A stretch of DNA of 64,000 nucleotides from Minwuia sp. (GCA_029213165.1 JARGNO010000013.1:1-64000); one strand, 5' to 3'; counted from the first letter of the stretch, positions 1-8,044 are shown. The notes: generated by a model from the letters alone, not told the origin. Numbers and translations: made by a program.

Positions 1-1541
1 ACACCCATGCGTTCCAGATCGGCGATTTCCTTCAGTGCCGCGATGCGCTTCTGTTCCGGGCTGTCCAGCTTCGACAGAGCACTCCGAGCCGCCGTATGGG
101 CCTTGCTGATATCCGCTGCATCCTTCTCCGCCTTCGCCAGCCGTTGCAGCGCCGCCGTCAGCTCGAAGATCCGGGCGGTCTGTTCGTTGTCGATGATCGT
201 GGTGTCTTCCAGACCGGCCTGTTTCAGCGCCGTCCGGAACGCCTTCGACCCGTCCGACCGCTTGGCCTGGGCCAGCTGGAATTCCAGATCAGCGATGACC
301 TTCTCCGAATCAGACAGTTTGGCGGGATCGCCGCCTGTCCTCGGCGTGCTGGTGGATGTCTCGCGTTCGGCCCGCTGCCGCGCCAGTTCGTCGAGACGCT
401 TCTGGATGGCTTCCCGACGTTCGGCAATGCCTTCCATTCCAGCCAGAATTTCTTTCTCGACTTCTAGCAGTCTGGTGCTTTCACCAGTCCGATCGTCAGG
501 ATCAATACGTCGCCGTTCTGCCAGGCGCGAACCAATAGAAGCGAGCGAGTCCTCCATCTTCTTACGCTCTGCAATCAGTTCATCAATCTCGCCCTGTAAG
601 CTGGCGGTTGATCTCTCATCGTCATCCCGAAACGCATCGAGAATGTCATTGATGGCGCGCAGGATCTTGCCCTTGACCTCTTCGAAAGCGATCAGCCAAC
701 CACTGAAGGTCTCACCGATCTGTCCCAGCAGGGCGCTGTTTTCCTGTTCCAGCCGGTTCAGTTCATCGCCTGCTTCACGCGCCGATTCCACCAGATGCCC
801 GTCAACAACCGCGCCCGCCGCACGGGCCTTGTTGGCGTAGTCATCCAGACCCTGGCTGCCATCCTTCAGCACCCGCACCATATCGACGCCTTCGGTGTCG
901 AAGGCGGCGAAGGCGAGGCGGATACGCTCCCCCTGATTCCCCGTCCGCTGCATTGCGTCGGCAAAGTCATCCAGCACTGCCGTGGCCGTGCGGTTCGTGC
1001 CATCGGCGTTCTTCACGGCGATGCCGAGCGCATCGAACTCGGCCTTCAGGGTGCCTGTGCCGTTCTGGGCATCGGCAAGCCGACGGGTGAACCGCTGCAG
1101 CGAGGTATCGAAGTTGGCCGTCGCCACGCCGTTCTGTTCGGCGGCGAAGCGCAGTTCCTGCAGGCTTTCGACGGTCACCCCCAGCTTGTCTGCCGCGTTC
1201 GCCAGGTCGGAGAATTCCTTCACCGCGATCCGCGCCGCCTCGATCATCAGGTTCATCCCGATGACGGCGGACCCGAGACCGGCACCGATCGCGATGCCAA
1301 CCGGGCCTATCCGGGCCAGAACGCTGCTGGCCCCACCGGCATTCGCCGCCAGACCCGTCGCGCTGTCCTTCACATTGACCACAGCCTGGTTCAGCACCAG
1401 CAGACCCTTGCTGGCCGGTTTGGATGCCCGCTCGACCTTCTGCAGCGCCGCCTGACCGCGCCCGCCCAGCTTCTGCAAGGCATCCTCGACCTTCTGGCCA
1501 TCCCGCAACCGCAGGCGTATGGTGACATCACGTTCTGACAT
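1..1541 (-). CDS. Phage tail tape measure protein (N-terminal 513 codons, cut by window edge)
   Basis: This is the scaffold that sets tail length in a siphovirus and helps DNA pass at injection. The minus-strand frame is open from ATG at 1541 to base 1. The start reads MSERDVTIRLRLRDG, followed by a short hydrophobic glycine/alanine stretch near residues 80-100, a segment resembling the usual tape-measure N-terminal domain (AADKLGVTVESLQELRFAAE), and a long charged helical region from about residue 290 that looks coiled-coil. It sits where lambda gene H lies, downstream of the G/G-T chaperone genes. A plus-strand cargo gene separates it from them. Total length is unknown. Confidence 0.85.
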   Translation of the reverse strand, partial: MSERDVTIRLRLRDGQKVEDALQKLGGRGQAALQKVERASKPASKGLLVLNQAVVNVKDSATGLAANAGGASSVLARIGPVGIAIGAGLGSAVIGMNLMIEAARIAVKEFSDLANAADKLGVTVESLQELRFAAEQNGVATANFDTSLQRFTRRLADAQNGTGTLKAEFDALGIAVKNADGTNRTATAVLDDFADAMQRTGNQGERIRLAFAAFDTEGVDMVRVLKDGSQGLDDYANKARAAGAVVDGHLVESAREAGDELNRLEQENSALLGQIGETFSGWLIAFEEVKGKILRAINDILDAFRDDDERSTASLQGEIDELIAERKKMEDSLASIGSRLAERRRIDPDDRTGESTRLLEVEKEILAGMEGIAERREAIQKRLDELARQRAERETSTSTPRTGGDPAKLSDSEKVIADLEFQLAQAKRSDGSKAFRTALKQAGLEDTTIIDNEQTARIFELTAALQRLAKAEKDAADISKAHTAARSALSKLDSPEQKRIAALKEIADLERMG

Positions 1542-1555
1542 TGGAGGTTACCTTC

Positions 1556-1969
1556 ATGTATCGCGATGAAATTGCGCTCGTCACCCTGCTCGGGGGCGCC
1601 GGTGTACTGGTTCTGGTCTTCTGGTGGGGCCTGATGGCCATTTCCGTTGGCATCGTCGCCATGGAGCGCAAGCGATCGTTTGGCGCATGGCTCATTGTTG
1701 CTCTTGTTCTCTCACCGTTCTTCGCAGCCCTGCTCCTGATCGCCGCAGGTGATGCCAAGAAGGTTCAGGAGGATATCCTTGCCCAACTCAACAGAATTCG
1801 TAGCGCCATGGATGCCGCGAAAAAGGAAAAACCTAATGTTGTAACCGAAACAGCATGGGCGAAACGGGCTCGCGAAGAGCGGGAAGCGAAGAAATCACCC
1901 AAACCGCCCACGGAAGATGACATGGCAAAGTATCTTGAGACCGGGGAACGGCCTGTCCCCCGCGACTAG
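1556..1969 (+). CDS. Small two-helix membrane protein, candidate prophage moron
   Basis: A 137-residue protein of unknown family. The ATG at 1556 is chosen because GGAGG lies 8 bases upstream; a TTG at 1541 is possible but lacks such a site. Two hydrophobic segments (about residues 7-32 and 43-62) are followed by a lysine/glutamate-rich tail, suggesting an inner-membrane protein with a soluble C-terminus. It reads against the tail operon and is wedged between the tape measure gene (15 bases away) and the G-T gene (7 bases away), where lambdoid phages often carry extra genes. A role in lysogenic conversion or exclusion is inference from position. Confidence 0.6.
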   Translation: MYRDEIALVTLLGGAGVLVLVFWWGLMAISVGIVAMERKRSFGAWLIVALVLSPFFAALLLIAAGDAKKVQEDILAQLNRIRSAMDAAKKEKPNVVTETAWAKRAREEREAKKSPKPPTEDDMAKYLETGERPVPRD

Positions 1970-1976
1970 ACCTTCT

Positions 1977-2752
1977 CTACTTCTTCCCGCTTTCCCTGAT
2001 CCGGGTGTTCCACGCCTTTACCAGGCCGCTTTCGGCTGCACTGGCCAGTGCGGTTGCCATGTCGGCGCGGATACCGTTCTCGCCTGCGACGGTGACCAGC
2101 AGGCCCATGTCCAGCCCGGTGGCGATGCCGCCCATGCCCGCTGTCCTGACCTGACCCGCGAAGCGTTTCACCAGATCCCAGATCGTCGCGCCCTCCATCG
2201 ATCGCGGGGCGCTTTCGGTGTAGGGGCAGTGCTTTCCGCTCAGACCGGGCTTTCCGTCAGCACAGGCGGCACCGCTTTCCCGGCATCCGGCGCAGTATTC
2301 GGGCCCGTCGCCGAAGTGCCATTCGGCGAGGGCCCTGATCCGTTTCCCTCCCGCACCCGATCCGCATAGGGCGCGGTGTATTTCGAGACGAAGATGTCGG
2401 CGATATCGTGGTACCGCATCAGACCCTCGACGTTCGCCGCCGTCACGGGCAGGACATTGCCGTCGTCGTCGCCGACCCCTTCCCATTCCAGGATGGCGAG
2501 TCGGGCCAGCGCCTTGACCAGGCCGAACTGGCTGACCCCGGCGATCTCCGCCGCGTCATCCAGTGACAGGCCCATGACCGTGCCCCCGGCATCGCGCACC
2601 CCGGCCAGTGCCTGCTGCGCATCGCGGACGGCATTGATGCCGGCCAGTTTTGCGGCCTGGTAGACGGCAGTGTCACAGGGCCGGACCCGCACCCGGACGC
2701 CATCCACCAGGTCGATCCAGTAGGGATCAGAAGACATGCCCAGTCTGATCAT
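1977..2752 (-). CDS. Tail assembly chaperone G-T fusion made by -1 frameshift
   Basis: Lambda-type tails need a short G protein and a longer G-T protein made by -1 frameshifting; both help fold the tape measure protein before the tube polymerises. Here the G frame starts at 2752. At 2348-2342 it reads G GGA AAC, a canonical slippery heptamer. Slipping back one base joins it exactly to an open frame that runs to 1977, giving about 137 + 121 = 258 residues. The T part has a Cys-rich stretch (EYCAGCRESGAAC) and ends with a helical segment. The T frame has no convincing start of its own upstream of the heptamer, which supports frameshifting. Confidence 0.75.
2240..2752 (-). CDS. Tail assembly chaperone G (unshifted product)
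   Basis: This 170-residue protein is the product when ribosomes do not slip. The start at 2752 (MIRLGMSSDPYW) has GGAGG 8 bases upstream; an in-frame ATG at 2737 is less well placed. The body is a compact helical domain with ALARLAILEWEGVGDDDGN. The last 34 residues, downstream of the slippery site, are low-complexity Pro/Ser/Gly/Thr, as expected of an unshifted tail. It follows the tail tube, tail terminator and connector genes in lambda order, although several cargo genes intervene. The family assignment rests on position, size and frameshift architecture more than on conserved residues. Confidence 0.7.
   Translation of the reverse strand: MIRLGMSSDPYWIDLVDGVRVRVRPCDTAVYQAAKLAGINAVRDAQQALAGVRDAGGTVMGLSLDDAAEIAGVSQFGLVKALARLAILEWEGVGDDDGNVLPVTAANVEGLMRYHDIADIFVSKYTAPYADRVREGNGSGPSPNGTSATGPNTAPDAGKAVPPVLTESPV
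2342..2348 (-). promoter_or_regulatory. -1 ribosomal frameshift slippery site GGGAAAC
   Basis: On the minus strand the heptamer GGGAAAC is phased X XXY YYZ in the G frame (GAG GGA AAC). It has the same form as the lambda G/T site GGGAAAG. The -1 frame entered there stays open for 122 codons to the stop at 1977, while the 0 frame ends at 2240. No downstream structure was assessed. Confidence 0.8.
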
Positions 2753-2976
2753 CGCTGTCGCCTCCATTTCTGCGACCCGACCACCACTTCGTGGCGGCAA
2801 TCGGTCATCTGTTCTACCATTCCGCGACGAAACCATCGCAGGGATGGATACCGTTTCCGGCAATTTCCTGTGGATACACTTGTCCATAGGTTGGCCGAAC
2901 TCGGGGATAACTGCCGGAAATCCTCTGATTTCAAACGCTTTCCATCCCTGGTCGGCCGTGACATTTTTCTTCCCGG

Positions 2977-3756
2977 TCAGCAGTGCGTCAGCCGCAGATT
3001 CTTCCAGAACCGCCCGCCGCTGCGTTCCAGGCGCTCCATCCCGAGACCCAGCAATGTCAGCGCGAAGACCTTGTTGGACAGGACAGCGCGATTGTTGAAC
3101 TCCGCCCAGCTGCAATATGCGCCGTAGAAGACAGATGCCTTGATCGAGCCGCCGCTGACCGGTTCCGTCCGGTTCTGCAGAAAGTCGGTGACCTCCGACA
3201 CGGGCATGTCGCCCCGTTCCTCCGGCGGTGTGGCATCGAACTGCGGCAGCGGCGACCGCCGCCAGATCGACAGCCCTGCGGAGTTGCCGGCAAGGCGGCG
3301 CGCCTCCCGCACCATCTCCACCCAGATGCGGACATGATCGGCGCCCAGCCGCTCGATGATGTCGACCTCGCCGCCCTCTTCGTCGTCGGCCCCACCCGTT
3401 ACCGGATGATGGACATATTTGCCGGTTCGGCGGATGGCGGGCAGGACCTCCCCCGTCACCCACTTGCGGAAGCGGTGGGCCGTGGTGCCGGGCGTCACGG
3501 CGTCATGGCTGCGGAGGATCATGGTCAGCAGCCCAGACTCCGAAACAACCACCATGTTGGGGTTCCCCCGAATACCCTCAGAAATTCTGATGGTATTCTT
3601 CTCGTCATCATCCAGCCGCGATGACGCCTCGCTCGGGTTGGTGATCTCCAGCACTCGGCAGACATCTCCAAGAACGAACCAGGGCTGTCCGTCCTGGTCG
3701 ATGACCCGTACAGGCATTTCCTCGAAATCATACGTCGCAAGTTTCTGGTCAGTCAT
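2977..3756 (-). CDS. Bro-N antirepressor-like protein with D5/primase-type C-terminal domain
   Basis: The N-terminal third has the Bro-N fold signature (residues about 8-110: MPVRVIDQDGQPWFVLGDVC, then LDDDEKNT and ESGLLTMILRSH). Bro-N domains bind DNA and occur in phage antirepressors. The last 80 residues (FLQNRTEPVSGGSIKAS then WAEFNNRAVLSNKVFA, ending RSGGRFWKNLRL) resemble the winged-helix tail found at the C-terminus of phage D5-type primase-helicases. The start at MTDQKL (3756) is preferred over 3792; its ribosome-binding site is weak. It is divergent from a small HTH gene 75 bases away, which suggests a local switch. Function is inferred. Confidence 0.7.
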   Translation of the reverse strand: MTDQKLATYDFEEMPVRVIDQDGQPWFVLGDVCRVLEITNPSEASSRLDDDEKNTIRISEGIRGNPNMVVVSESGLLTMILRSHDAVTPGTTAHRFRKWVTGEVLPAIRRTGKYVHHPVTGGADDEEGGEVDIIERLGADHVRIWVEMVREARRLAGNSAGLSIWRRSPLPQFDATPPEERGDMPVSEVTDFLQNRTEPVSGGSIKASVFYGAYCSWAEFNNRAVLSNKVFALTLLGLGMERLERSGGRFWKNLRLTHC

Positions 3757-3831
3757 TGCGTTGCCTTTGCAGTTTGCGTCCCAATGGCCCATATTGACGA
3801 TGAACCAATCAACCGACGTTCAGCGTCTCAT

Positions 3832-4104
3832 ATGATAGAAAAATTATCAATGAATAATAAAGCAATCAATGGTGAGCAAGTTCGTGCCGCACGGGCGCTT
3901 GTCCGCCTTACCCGTGATGAACTTGCAAACGCTGCTCAGATTGGCACCGCCACGCTGCATAGAGTTGAGGCAACTGACGGAGAACTGAGCCAACGGCCAA
4001 GCGTCGTCGCCGCCATCCGCCGCGCCCTGGAGGATGCCGGCGTCGAGTTCATCGACGCCAACGGCTCCGGCCCCGGCGTCCGCCTCAAGAAACCCTCGAC
4101 CTGA
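3832..4104 (+). CDS. Small XRE-family HTH regulator
   Basis: A single-domain DNA-binding protein of about 90 residues. The helix-turn-helix is VRAARALVRLTRDELANAAQ followed by IGTATLHRVEA, and the C-terminal RRALEDAGVEFI...GPGVRLKK is characteristic of short chromosomal and prophage XRE regulators. ATG codons at 3784, 3832 and 3850 are all possible; none has a clear ribosome-binding site. I chose 3832 because the segment before it is AT-rich and unlike coding sequence. It diverges from the Bro-N gene and is followed at once by a hairpin terminator, so it is probably its own transcription unit. Confidence 0.75.
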   Translation: MIEKLSMNNKAINGEQVRAARALVRLTRDELANAAQIGTATLHRVEATDGELSQRPSVVAAIRRALEDAGVEFIDANGSGPGVRLKKPST

Positions 4105-4115
4105 TCCCAAAAGAG

Positions 4116-4145
4116 AAGGGGCACCGGTTTCCCGATGCCCCTTTT
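4116..4145 (+). terminator. Intrinsic terminator after the HTH gene
   Basis: AAGGGGCA (4116-4123) pairs perfectly with TGCCCCTT (4136-4143) across a 12-base loop. The last T bases of the stem run into a short T tract (4142-4145). It lies 12 bases past the HTH stop codon. Confidence 0.75.
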
Positions 4146-4184
4146 GAAATCCCACTCTCTGATGACTGCCGAAAGTACCGGCGG

Positions 4185-4634
4185 TCAGATAGCCTTCTTC
4201 TGTCGTTTCCGGACAGTTCCCGCGTTTTCCACCTTCTTGAACTCACCCCGCAATCCCATTGGCACCCACCAGGCGTCGCCCGGCTTTGCCTCGGCAATCA
4301 TTTCGTGGATCGTTGGCCACCACCTGATCAGATGCGCACTCTTGTAGGCAAGATCGCTCTGCGCCCAGGTCCGTGCGCAGTAGAACCCTATCAGTCCATG
4401 CTCCCGAAAAGCCGCTATCTGATGGGGGCGGCGGGCAATGTTCTTGTCTCCGGTCAGGACCACCTGGCCACCGAAGCGCGTGAAGGCTGCCGCCCAGAAC
4501 TCATCCTCCGCGCTCGACGACGCAAAGCTTGGCTCCCAGTGAAACTCGTACCCCTGATCACGAAATCCTGAGTTCAGCATACCGACAGTACGCTGCGGAA
4601 TATTCGCATCCAAGGCTACCTTGATCCGCCTCAC
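4185..4634 (-). CDS. VapC45-like PIN toxin
   Basis: A PIN-like protein of 149 residues, expected to be an RNA-cutting toxin. The first acidic site is in KVALDANIP (residue 9); further acidic residues follow in SSSAEDEFWAAAF and LTGDKNIARRP, the arrangement seen in the PIN-like group that includes mycobacterial VapC45. It starts with GTG at 4634, whose GTGA overlaps the stop of the antitoxin gene by 4 bases, so the pair is translationally coupled with the antitoxin made first. Size and order match the Rv2018/Rv2019 arrangement. The RNA target is unknown. Confidence 0.75.
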   Translation of the reverse strand: MRRIKVALDANIPQRTVGMLNSGFRDQGYEFHWEPSFASSSAEDEFWAAAFTRFGGQVVLTGDKNIARRPHQIAAFREHGLIGFYCARTWAQSDLAYKSAHLIRWWPTIHEMIAEAKPGDAWWVPMGLRGEFKKVENAGTVRKRQKKAI

Positions 4635-5359
4635 GCTGCTTCCTGTCTCTCCTGGTTATCAAGCGCACCTTCGAAACTGACCGCCTCGACAACATCCCTG
4701 GCACTGATATTGAACCAGTATGCCACCGCATCGGCATCCTTCCCCTCTGCGATCCAGGCATCCTTCAAGGTTGACGTCGGTACCCCATTCACCTCCATCA
4801 CAGGCTGGCCAAAGGCGCGATACGGATCGACCACGACCTGTGGAAACTTTCCCGGTATCGGTCGCCATGCGCGCGCCAGTTCGGTTTCCGGATCAAACTC
4901 CACGCCTGGCAACAGGGACTGCTTGATGGTCTCGTACATCGCATAATTGCGGGTGATCAGTGACCGAAGACGTGGGTCACCCGCCTGATCGGCGCTTTCC
5001 TTCATCACTTCCTTGACGAATACATCCGCCTTGTCCGCCACCAAAACGACCCGGTGCTGGGCAAAGGGGTGGGAGGTCTTCCATTCTCGGCGCAAGGCAT
5101 CCGCCGCGATGCGCAGGCTACTAACCTTCACACCTTGTTCCCGGAAATGCTCGACGAAGCGTACCTCCATCAGATCCAGAAAACTCAGTTCCTCACTGCC
5201 TTCTATCGGCTGAAAATCCCTTTCAAGCAGTGGTCCAACGTTGCGTTTCGGATACCCACGCAGCCAGCTGTATATCCGCCGGGAACTTCCCACGCGAATC
5301 AGTCGCGCCGCTTCCGGCACGGTATAGAACCCTTGCGCGAGCGGGTTCACCGTTGTCAC
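4631..5359 (-). CDS. VapB45-like antitoxin (HTH plus DUF433-type)
   Basis: About 242 residues. The N-terminus is MerR-like (GFYTVPEAARLIRVGSSRRIYSWLRG with 'GFYT' first), followed by LSFLDLMEVRFVEHFREQGV, as in DUF433-type VapB45 antitoxins, and near the C-terminus by DVVEAVSFEGAL. The frame is open upstream to 5569, but the conserved region begins only after a GTG at 5359. That start gives a length close to the mycobacterial protein, so I use it although no strong ribosome-binding site is visible. It would neutralise the toxin encoded immediately downstream and probably represses the operon. Confidence 0.7.
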   Translation of the reverse strand: MTTVNPLAQGFYTVPEAARLIRVGSSRRIYSWLRGYPKRNVGPLLERDFQPIEGSEELSFLDLMEVRFVEHFREQGVKVSSLRIAADALRREWKTSHPFAQHRVVLVADKADVFVKEVMKESADQAGDPRLRSLITRNYAMYETIKQSLLPGVEFDPETELARAWRPIPGKFPQVVVDPYRAFGQPVMEVNGVPTSTLKDAWIAEGKDADAVAYWFNISARDVVEAVSFEGALDNQERQEAA

Positions 5360-5542
5360 TGTCTTGCCGCTGAGGAATCCATATTCATCAGTCTCGCCTC
5401 CCGATGATCTCGTGAGAGAGAGGCTGCCACCTCCCTGCTTCCCGAATCCTACGCGCGTTGCAGGAAAATTCCAACTCGGCTTGGCAGCGCCTCCCAGAGC
5501 GGCCCGAAGTTCAATGTCATGATGCCCGAGCGGCGGAGCCGC

Positions 5543-5580
5543 CCCACACGCTACGACCTTGGAAATCAAATGCGTGTGGG
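5543..5580. repeat. 9-bp inverted repeat in the gap upstream of the VapB45-like gene
   Basis: CCCACACGC (5543-5551) and GCGTGTGGG (5572-5580) are perfect inverses with a 20-base spacer. They lie in the 326-base stretch (5360-5685) between two divergent units, the VapBC45-like operon and the WYL gene. An operator or a transcript hairpin are both possible. I see no other clear element in that stretch. Confidence 0.4.
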
Positions 5581-5685
5581 ACGGTCAACATTCCATGAAT
5601 GGAGCATATCCATGGAAAATCTTCGACCAGACACCCCGCGAGTGGCAGGATTTCCGCCAGCGCACGGCGCAGGGAAGGGTTCGTC

Positions 5686-6411
5686 ATGGAAATCGTTTTT
5701 CTCGCAATCTTGATCGCTGTCTTCCTGTTTGCAGTCTTCAGCCAATTGCGGGCGCAGAATCGGGCCGGAATTCCCGATCAGGAATTCCGGCCCGCACCTG
5801 TCAGACGATCAGCACCGCCAGCATCAGATACCGTGTTCGATCCAGGCCCGACGCTGCGCGACGGCATGAACGAAGACTGGCGGATCGAGTACGTTGATCG
5901 GGACGATGTCCAGACCACGCGGACGATCACCGTCCTGTCGCTTCACGGCGAGAAGTACCCGAAATACATCCACGCCTTCTGCCACCTCCGGCAGGATCAC
6001 CGGCACTTCAACGTCTACAACATCGTGACGGTCACCGATGCCGCAGGACACGCGGTGCCGGTCACCCGGCACCTGCTGGACTGGCTGCATCAACGCGACC
6101 TCGGCACGATCGGCGGCGGCGGCGAGGGCAACAGGGTCGAACATGAGCTGGCCGAACCGGTGCCCGTCGTCATACGCAACGACCGGACCGGCGAGACCTG
6201 GGACATGCAGGTCAGTGTCTTCATGGTGCGCTACGGCACGCCCCTGATCCGGGGACGGGCGACGCGGCGAAAGACCAAGCATCACGGCAAGTGGACCGGA
6301 CAGAAGACCTTCGGGCGTGACCCGGAAGACATCATCTGCGACCCCGATACCAGCGATACCTGGCGCGACCCCCGTACCCATCCCGACATCGCCCGCCAGA
6401 TACAGGACTGA
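5686..6411 (+). CDS. Membrane-anchored WYL-domain-like protein
   Basis: The protein has 241 residues. One N-terminal membrane helix (MEIVFLAILIAVFLFAVFSQ) is followed by a Pro-rich linker and, at about residues 60-120, a WYL-like core: WRIEYVDRDDVQTTRTITVL, then YIHAFCHLRQDHRHFNVYNI. WYL domains sense ligands, often nucleotides or nucleic acid, in anti-phage and stress regulators. No DNA-binding domain is visible, so this is a membrane-tethered version. The start at 5686 has a GGAAGGG-like site a few bases upstream. It reads against the tail operon and is therefore likely cargo; its role is not known. Confidence 0.65.
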   Translation: MEIVFLAILIAVFLFAVFSQLRAQNRAGIPDQEFRPAPVRRSAPPASDTVFDPGPTLRDGMNEDWRIEYVDRDDVQTTRTITVLSLHGEKYPKYIHAFCHLRQDHRHFNVYNIVTVTDAAGHAVPVTRHLLDWLHQRDLGTIGGGGEGNRVEHELAEPVPVVIRNDRTGETWDMQVSVFMVRYGTPLIRGRATRRKTKHHGKWTGQKTFGRDPEDIICDPDTSDTWRDPRTHPDIARQIQD

Positions 6412-6504
6412 CCGTTCCGAATGATGCGCCATGGCACCCGTTCCCAGCACCGCCGCCAGCAGGATGCCCAGCACCACACCACCCATTGCCTTGAACCATT
6501 TCAT
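6412..6504 (-). pseudogene. Possible remnant of a signal-peptide gene cut off by the WYL cargo
   Basis: A minus-strand ATG at 6504, preceded by AAGGGA, opens with MKWFKAMGGVVLGILLAAVL and then GTGAMAHHSERS, a good signal peptide with an AMA cleavage site. After about 31 codons the frame runs into the antisense of the WYL gene, where it stays open but looks like a shadow. The simplest reading is the 5' end of a phage gene that once followed the tail tube gene and lost the rest when cargo entered. It could also be chance. Confidence 0.3.
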
Positions 6505-6567
6505 GTCGTTTTCCCTTCTCGGTAGACCCGGGCCCATCCCGGTTTCAGAAATCAGGCACGGCGCGTG

Positions 6568-7554
6568 TCAGTAGCTCGCGACGCCGTTGACCAGCGTGGC
6601 GCGGGCGGCGTAGCCCGCGGTCGCGTCCTTCGCGGCCTCGAAGTTGTAGGTGACCTCGATCCCGTCGGGGCCATCAACCTCCCGCGCGACCTGGGGCAGG
6701 AACACGCGCGGCAGGGCGAAGGTCAGCGACCGGGAGGAATCGGCATTGTCATAGGTCAAGGCCAGCGCCACGGGCGTCTTGTTCTTGCCCGGCGTCGGCA
6801 CGTCGGTCGCGGTGCTGAAACGGATCGTCAGGCTGCCCGTGGCCAGGAACTCCCCGGGGTCGGCATCCTCGATCAGGCCATCGGTGCGGATGCTCTCCAC
6901 CACCTCCAGATTGTTCGACATGTTCAGCGACCAGCCCATCAGCGACCCGATGGCAGATCCGCCAAGGGTCATGATGCCCCGCCGTTTCTGGAAATGGTTC
7001 GGGACCAGGATGTTCGTGACCACGGGCGAGCCGTCAATCGCCGACACTTCCTCCGCCTCATCCTGCGCGATCAGATCCATGGTGGCCCATGCCGGACCGC
7101 CGCGACCGCTTTCCAGCGACATGCTGTTCGCCCGGACGCCCGTATGGCGGAACCGCTTCACGGTCGAAAGGTGCGTGTGGCCCAGCTGCAGCGCCATGGA
7201 CGGCAGATCGCTGCCGCCACCGGTGAAGACGTGATCGTAGGTGGTGTCTTCATTGTCGGTCGTGTCCGGCGCACCCAGCATCAGTTTCAGCCAGGCACCG
7301 AAATCGATGTGGTCCACCGGCACCCGGATGTTGCCGGCCACGCTGAACGCATCGGCATGGCTGTCCGCCACATCGCGTCCGATACCCAGCAGGGGGTCGC
7401 GGGTGATCGGTTCCGCCTTGCCCAGGGTGTACTGGTTGAACGGATACTGGGTATAGACGCCACCGCCCCGGACGGGTCCGGCGGTGGCGTAAGTGCTTTC
7501 AAAGGCGCCCAGCAGAACACTGCCGACGCCACGGGCTCGGGTCTGATTGGCCAT
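6568..7554 (-). CDS. Major tail tube protein
   Basis: This 328-residue protein is the likely subunit of the tail tube. The start at 7554 (MANQTRARGVGSVLLG) has GGAGG 8 bases upstream, whereas the two earlier ATGs sit within or before that site. The sequence is beta-rich with few charged clusters, typical of tail tube proteins: YPFNQYTLGKAEPITRDPLLG near the N-terminus and SLTFALPRVFLPQVAREVDG near the C-terminus. It lies directly after the tail terminator gene, in lambda gene V position. The call rests on position, size and composition. Confidence 0.75.
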   Translation of the reverse strand: MANQTRARGVGSVLLGAFESTYATAGPVRGGGVYTQYPFNQYTLGKAEPITRDPLLGIGRDVADSHADAFSVAGNIRVPVDHIDFGAWLKLMLGAPDTTDNEDTTYDHVFTGGGSDLPSMALQLGHTHLSTVKRFRHTGVRANSMSLESGRGGPAWATMDLIAQDEAEEVSAIDGSPVVTNILVPNHFQKRRGIMTLGGSAIGSLMGWSLNMSNNLEVVESIRTDGLIEDADPGEFLATGSLTIRFSTATDVPTPGKNKTPVALALTYDNADSSRSLTFALPRVFLPQVAREVDGPDGIEVTYNFEAAKDATAGYAARATLVNGVASY

Positions 7555-7600
7555 CGCAGGGCCCTCCATCAATTGTCAGATCAGATCGTTGCGACGGGAC

Positions 7601-8044
7601 CTATCCGGCCCGGGTCGCGCTTTCGTATTCCAGGATGACCGGCAGCACGGTTGCCGCGATGCCGGGGCCCCCCTCTGCCCGGGCCAGGTCGGCTACGCGA
7701 GGGGTGCCCACCTCCGAATCCTGAACCTTGTTGCCAAGTGTCGTGTCGGCATTGATCGCCGCATCGATCGCCATGATCAGCGTGTCACGTTCGGAGGCGC
7801 GGACCGGGCCCGTATTGCCTTCGATCCCGATGTAGATTTCAGCTTCGTGACGCCAGAAGTACCGCTCGGGAGAAAGTCCAATGTCCGGATCGCCCGGGTC
7901 GCCGTCCATGATGTCCAGATAGACCGCCGTCGCGGCAGAATAGGATGCGCCACCATCATTGCGGCGCACGATCGTGCCGGAAGGGACTGCCGCCCGAATG
8001 GTGGCCAGCAGCGCCTGCAAGGCGATCTCACGGTTTGATGCCAC
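7601..8044 (-). CDS. Tail terminator protein (gpU-like)
   Basis: This 147-residue protein occupies the lambda gene U position, between a minor tail protein and the tail tube. Such proteins cap the growing tube and join it to the head. The GTG start at 8044 has AAGGG 7 bases upstream and overlaps the previous gene by 17 bases. RDTLIMAIDAAINADTTLG and EAEIYIGIEGNT fit the gpU-like pattern of small alpha/beta terminators, which databases sometimes mislabel as acyl-CoA transferases. Confidence comes mostly from synteny. Confidence 0.65.
   Translation of the reverse strand: MASNREIALQALLATIRAAVPSGTIVRRNDGGASYSAATAVYLDIMDGDPGDPDIGLSPERYFWRHEAEIYIGIEGNTGPVRASERDTLIMAIDAAINADTTLGNKVQDSEVGTPRVADLARAEGGPGIAATVLPVILEYESATRAG

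Noticed and set aside
5360-5569. N-terminal extension of the VapB45-like protein to an ATG at 5569
   Set aside because: The added 70 residues show no family sequence, and the 242-residue form matches the expected length. It cannot be fully excluded.
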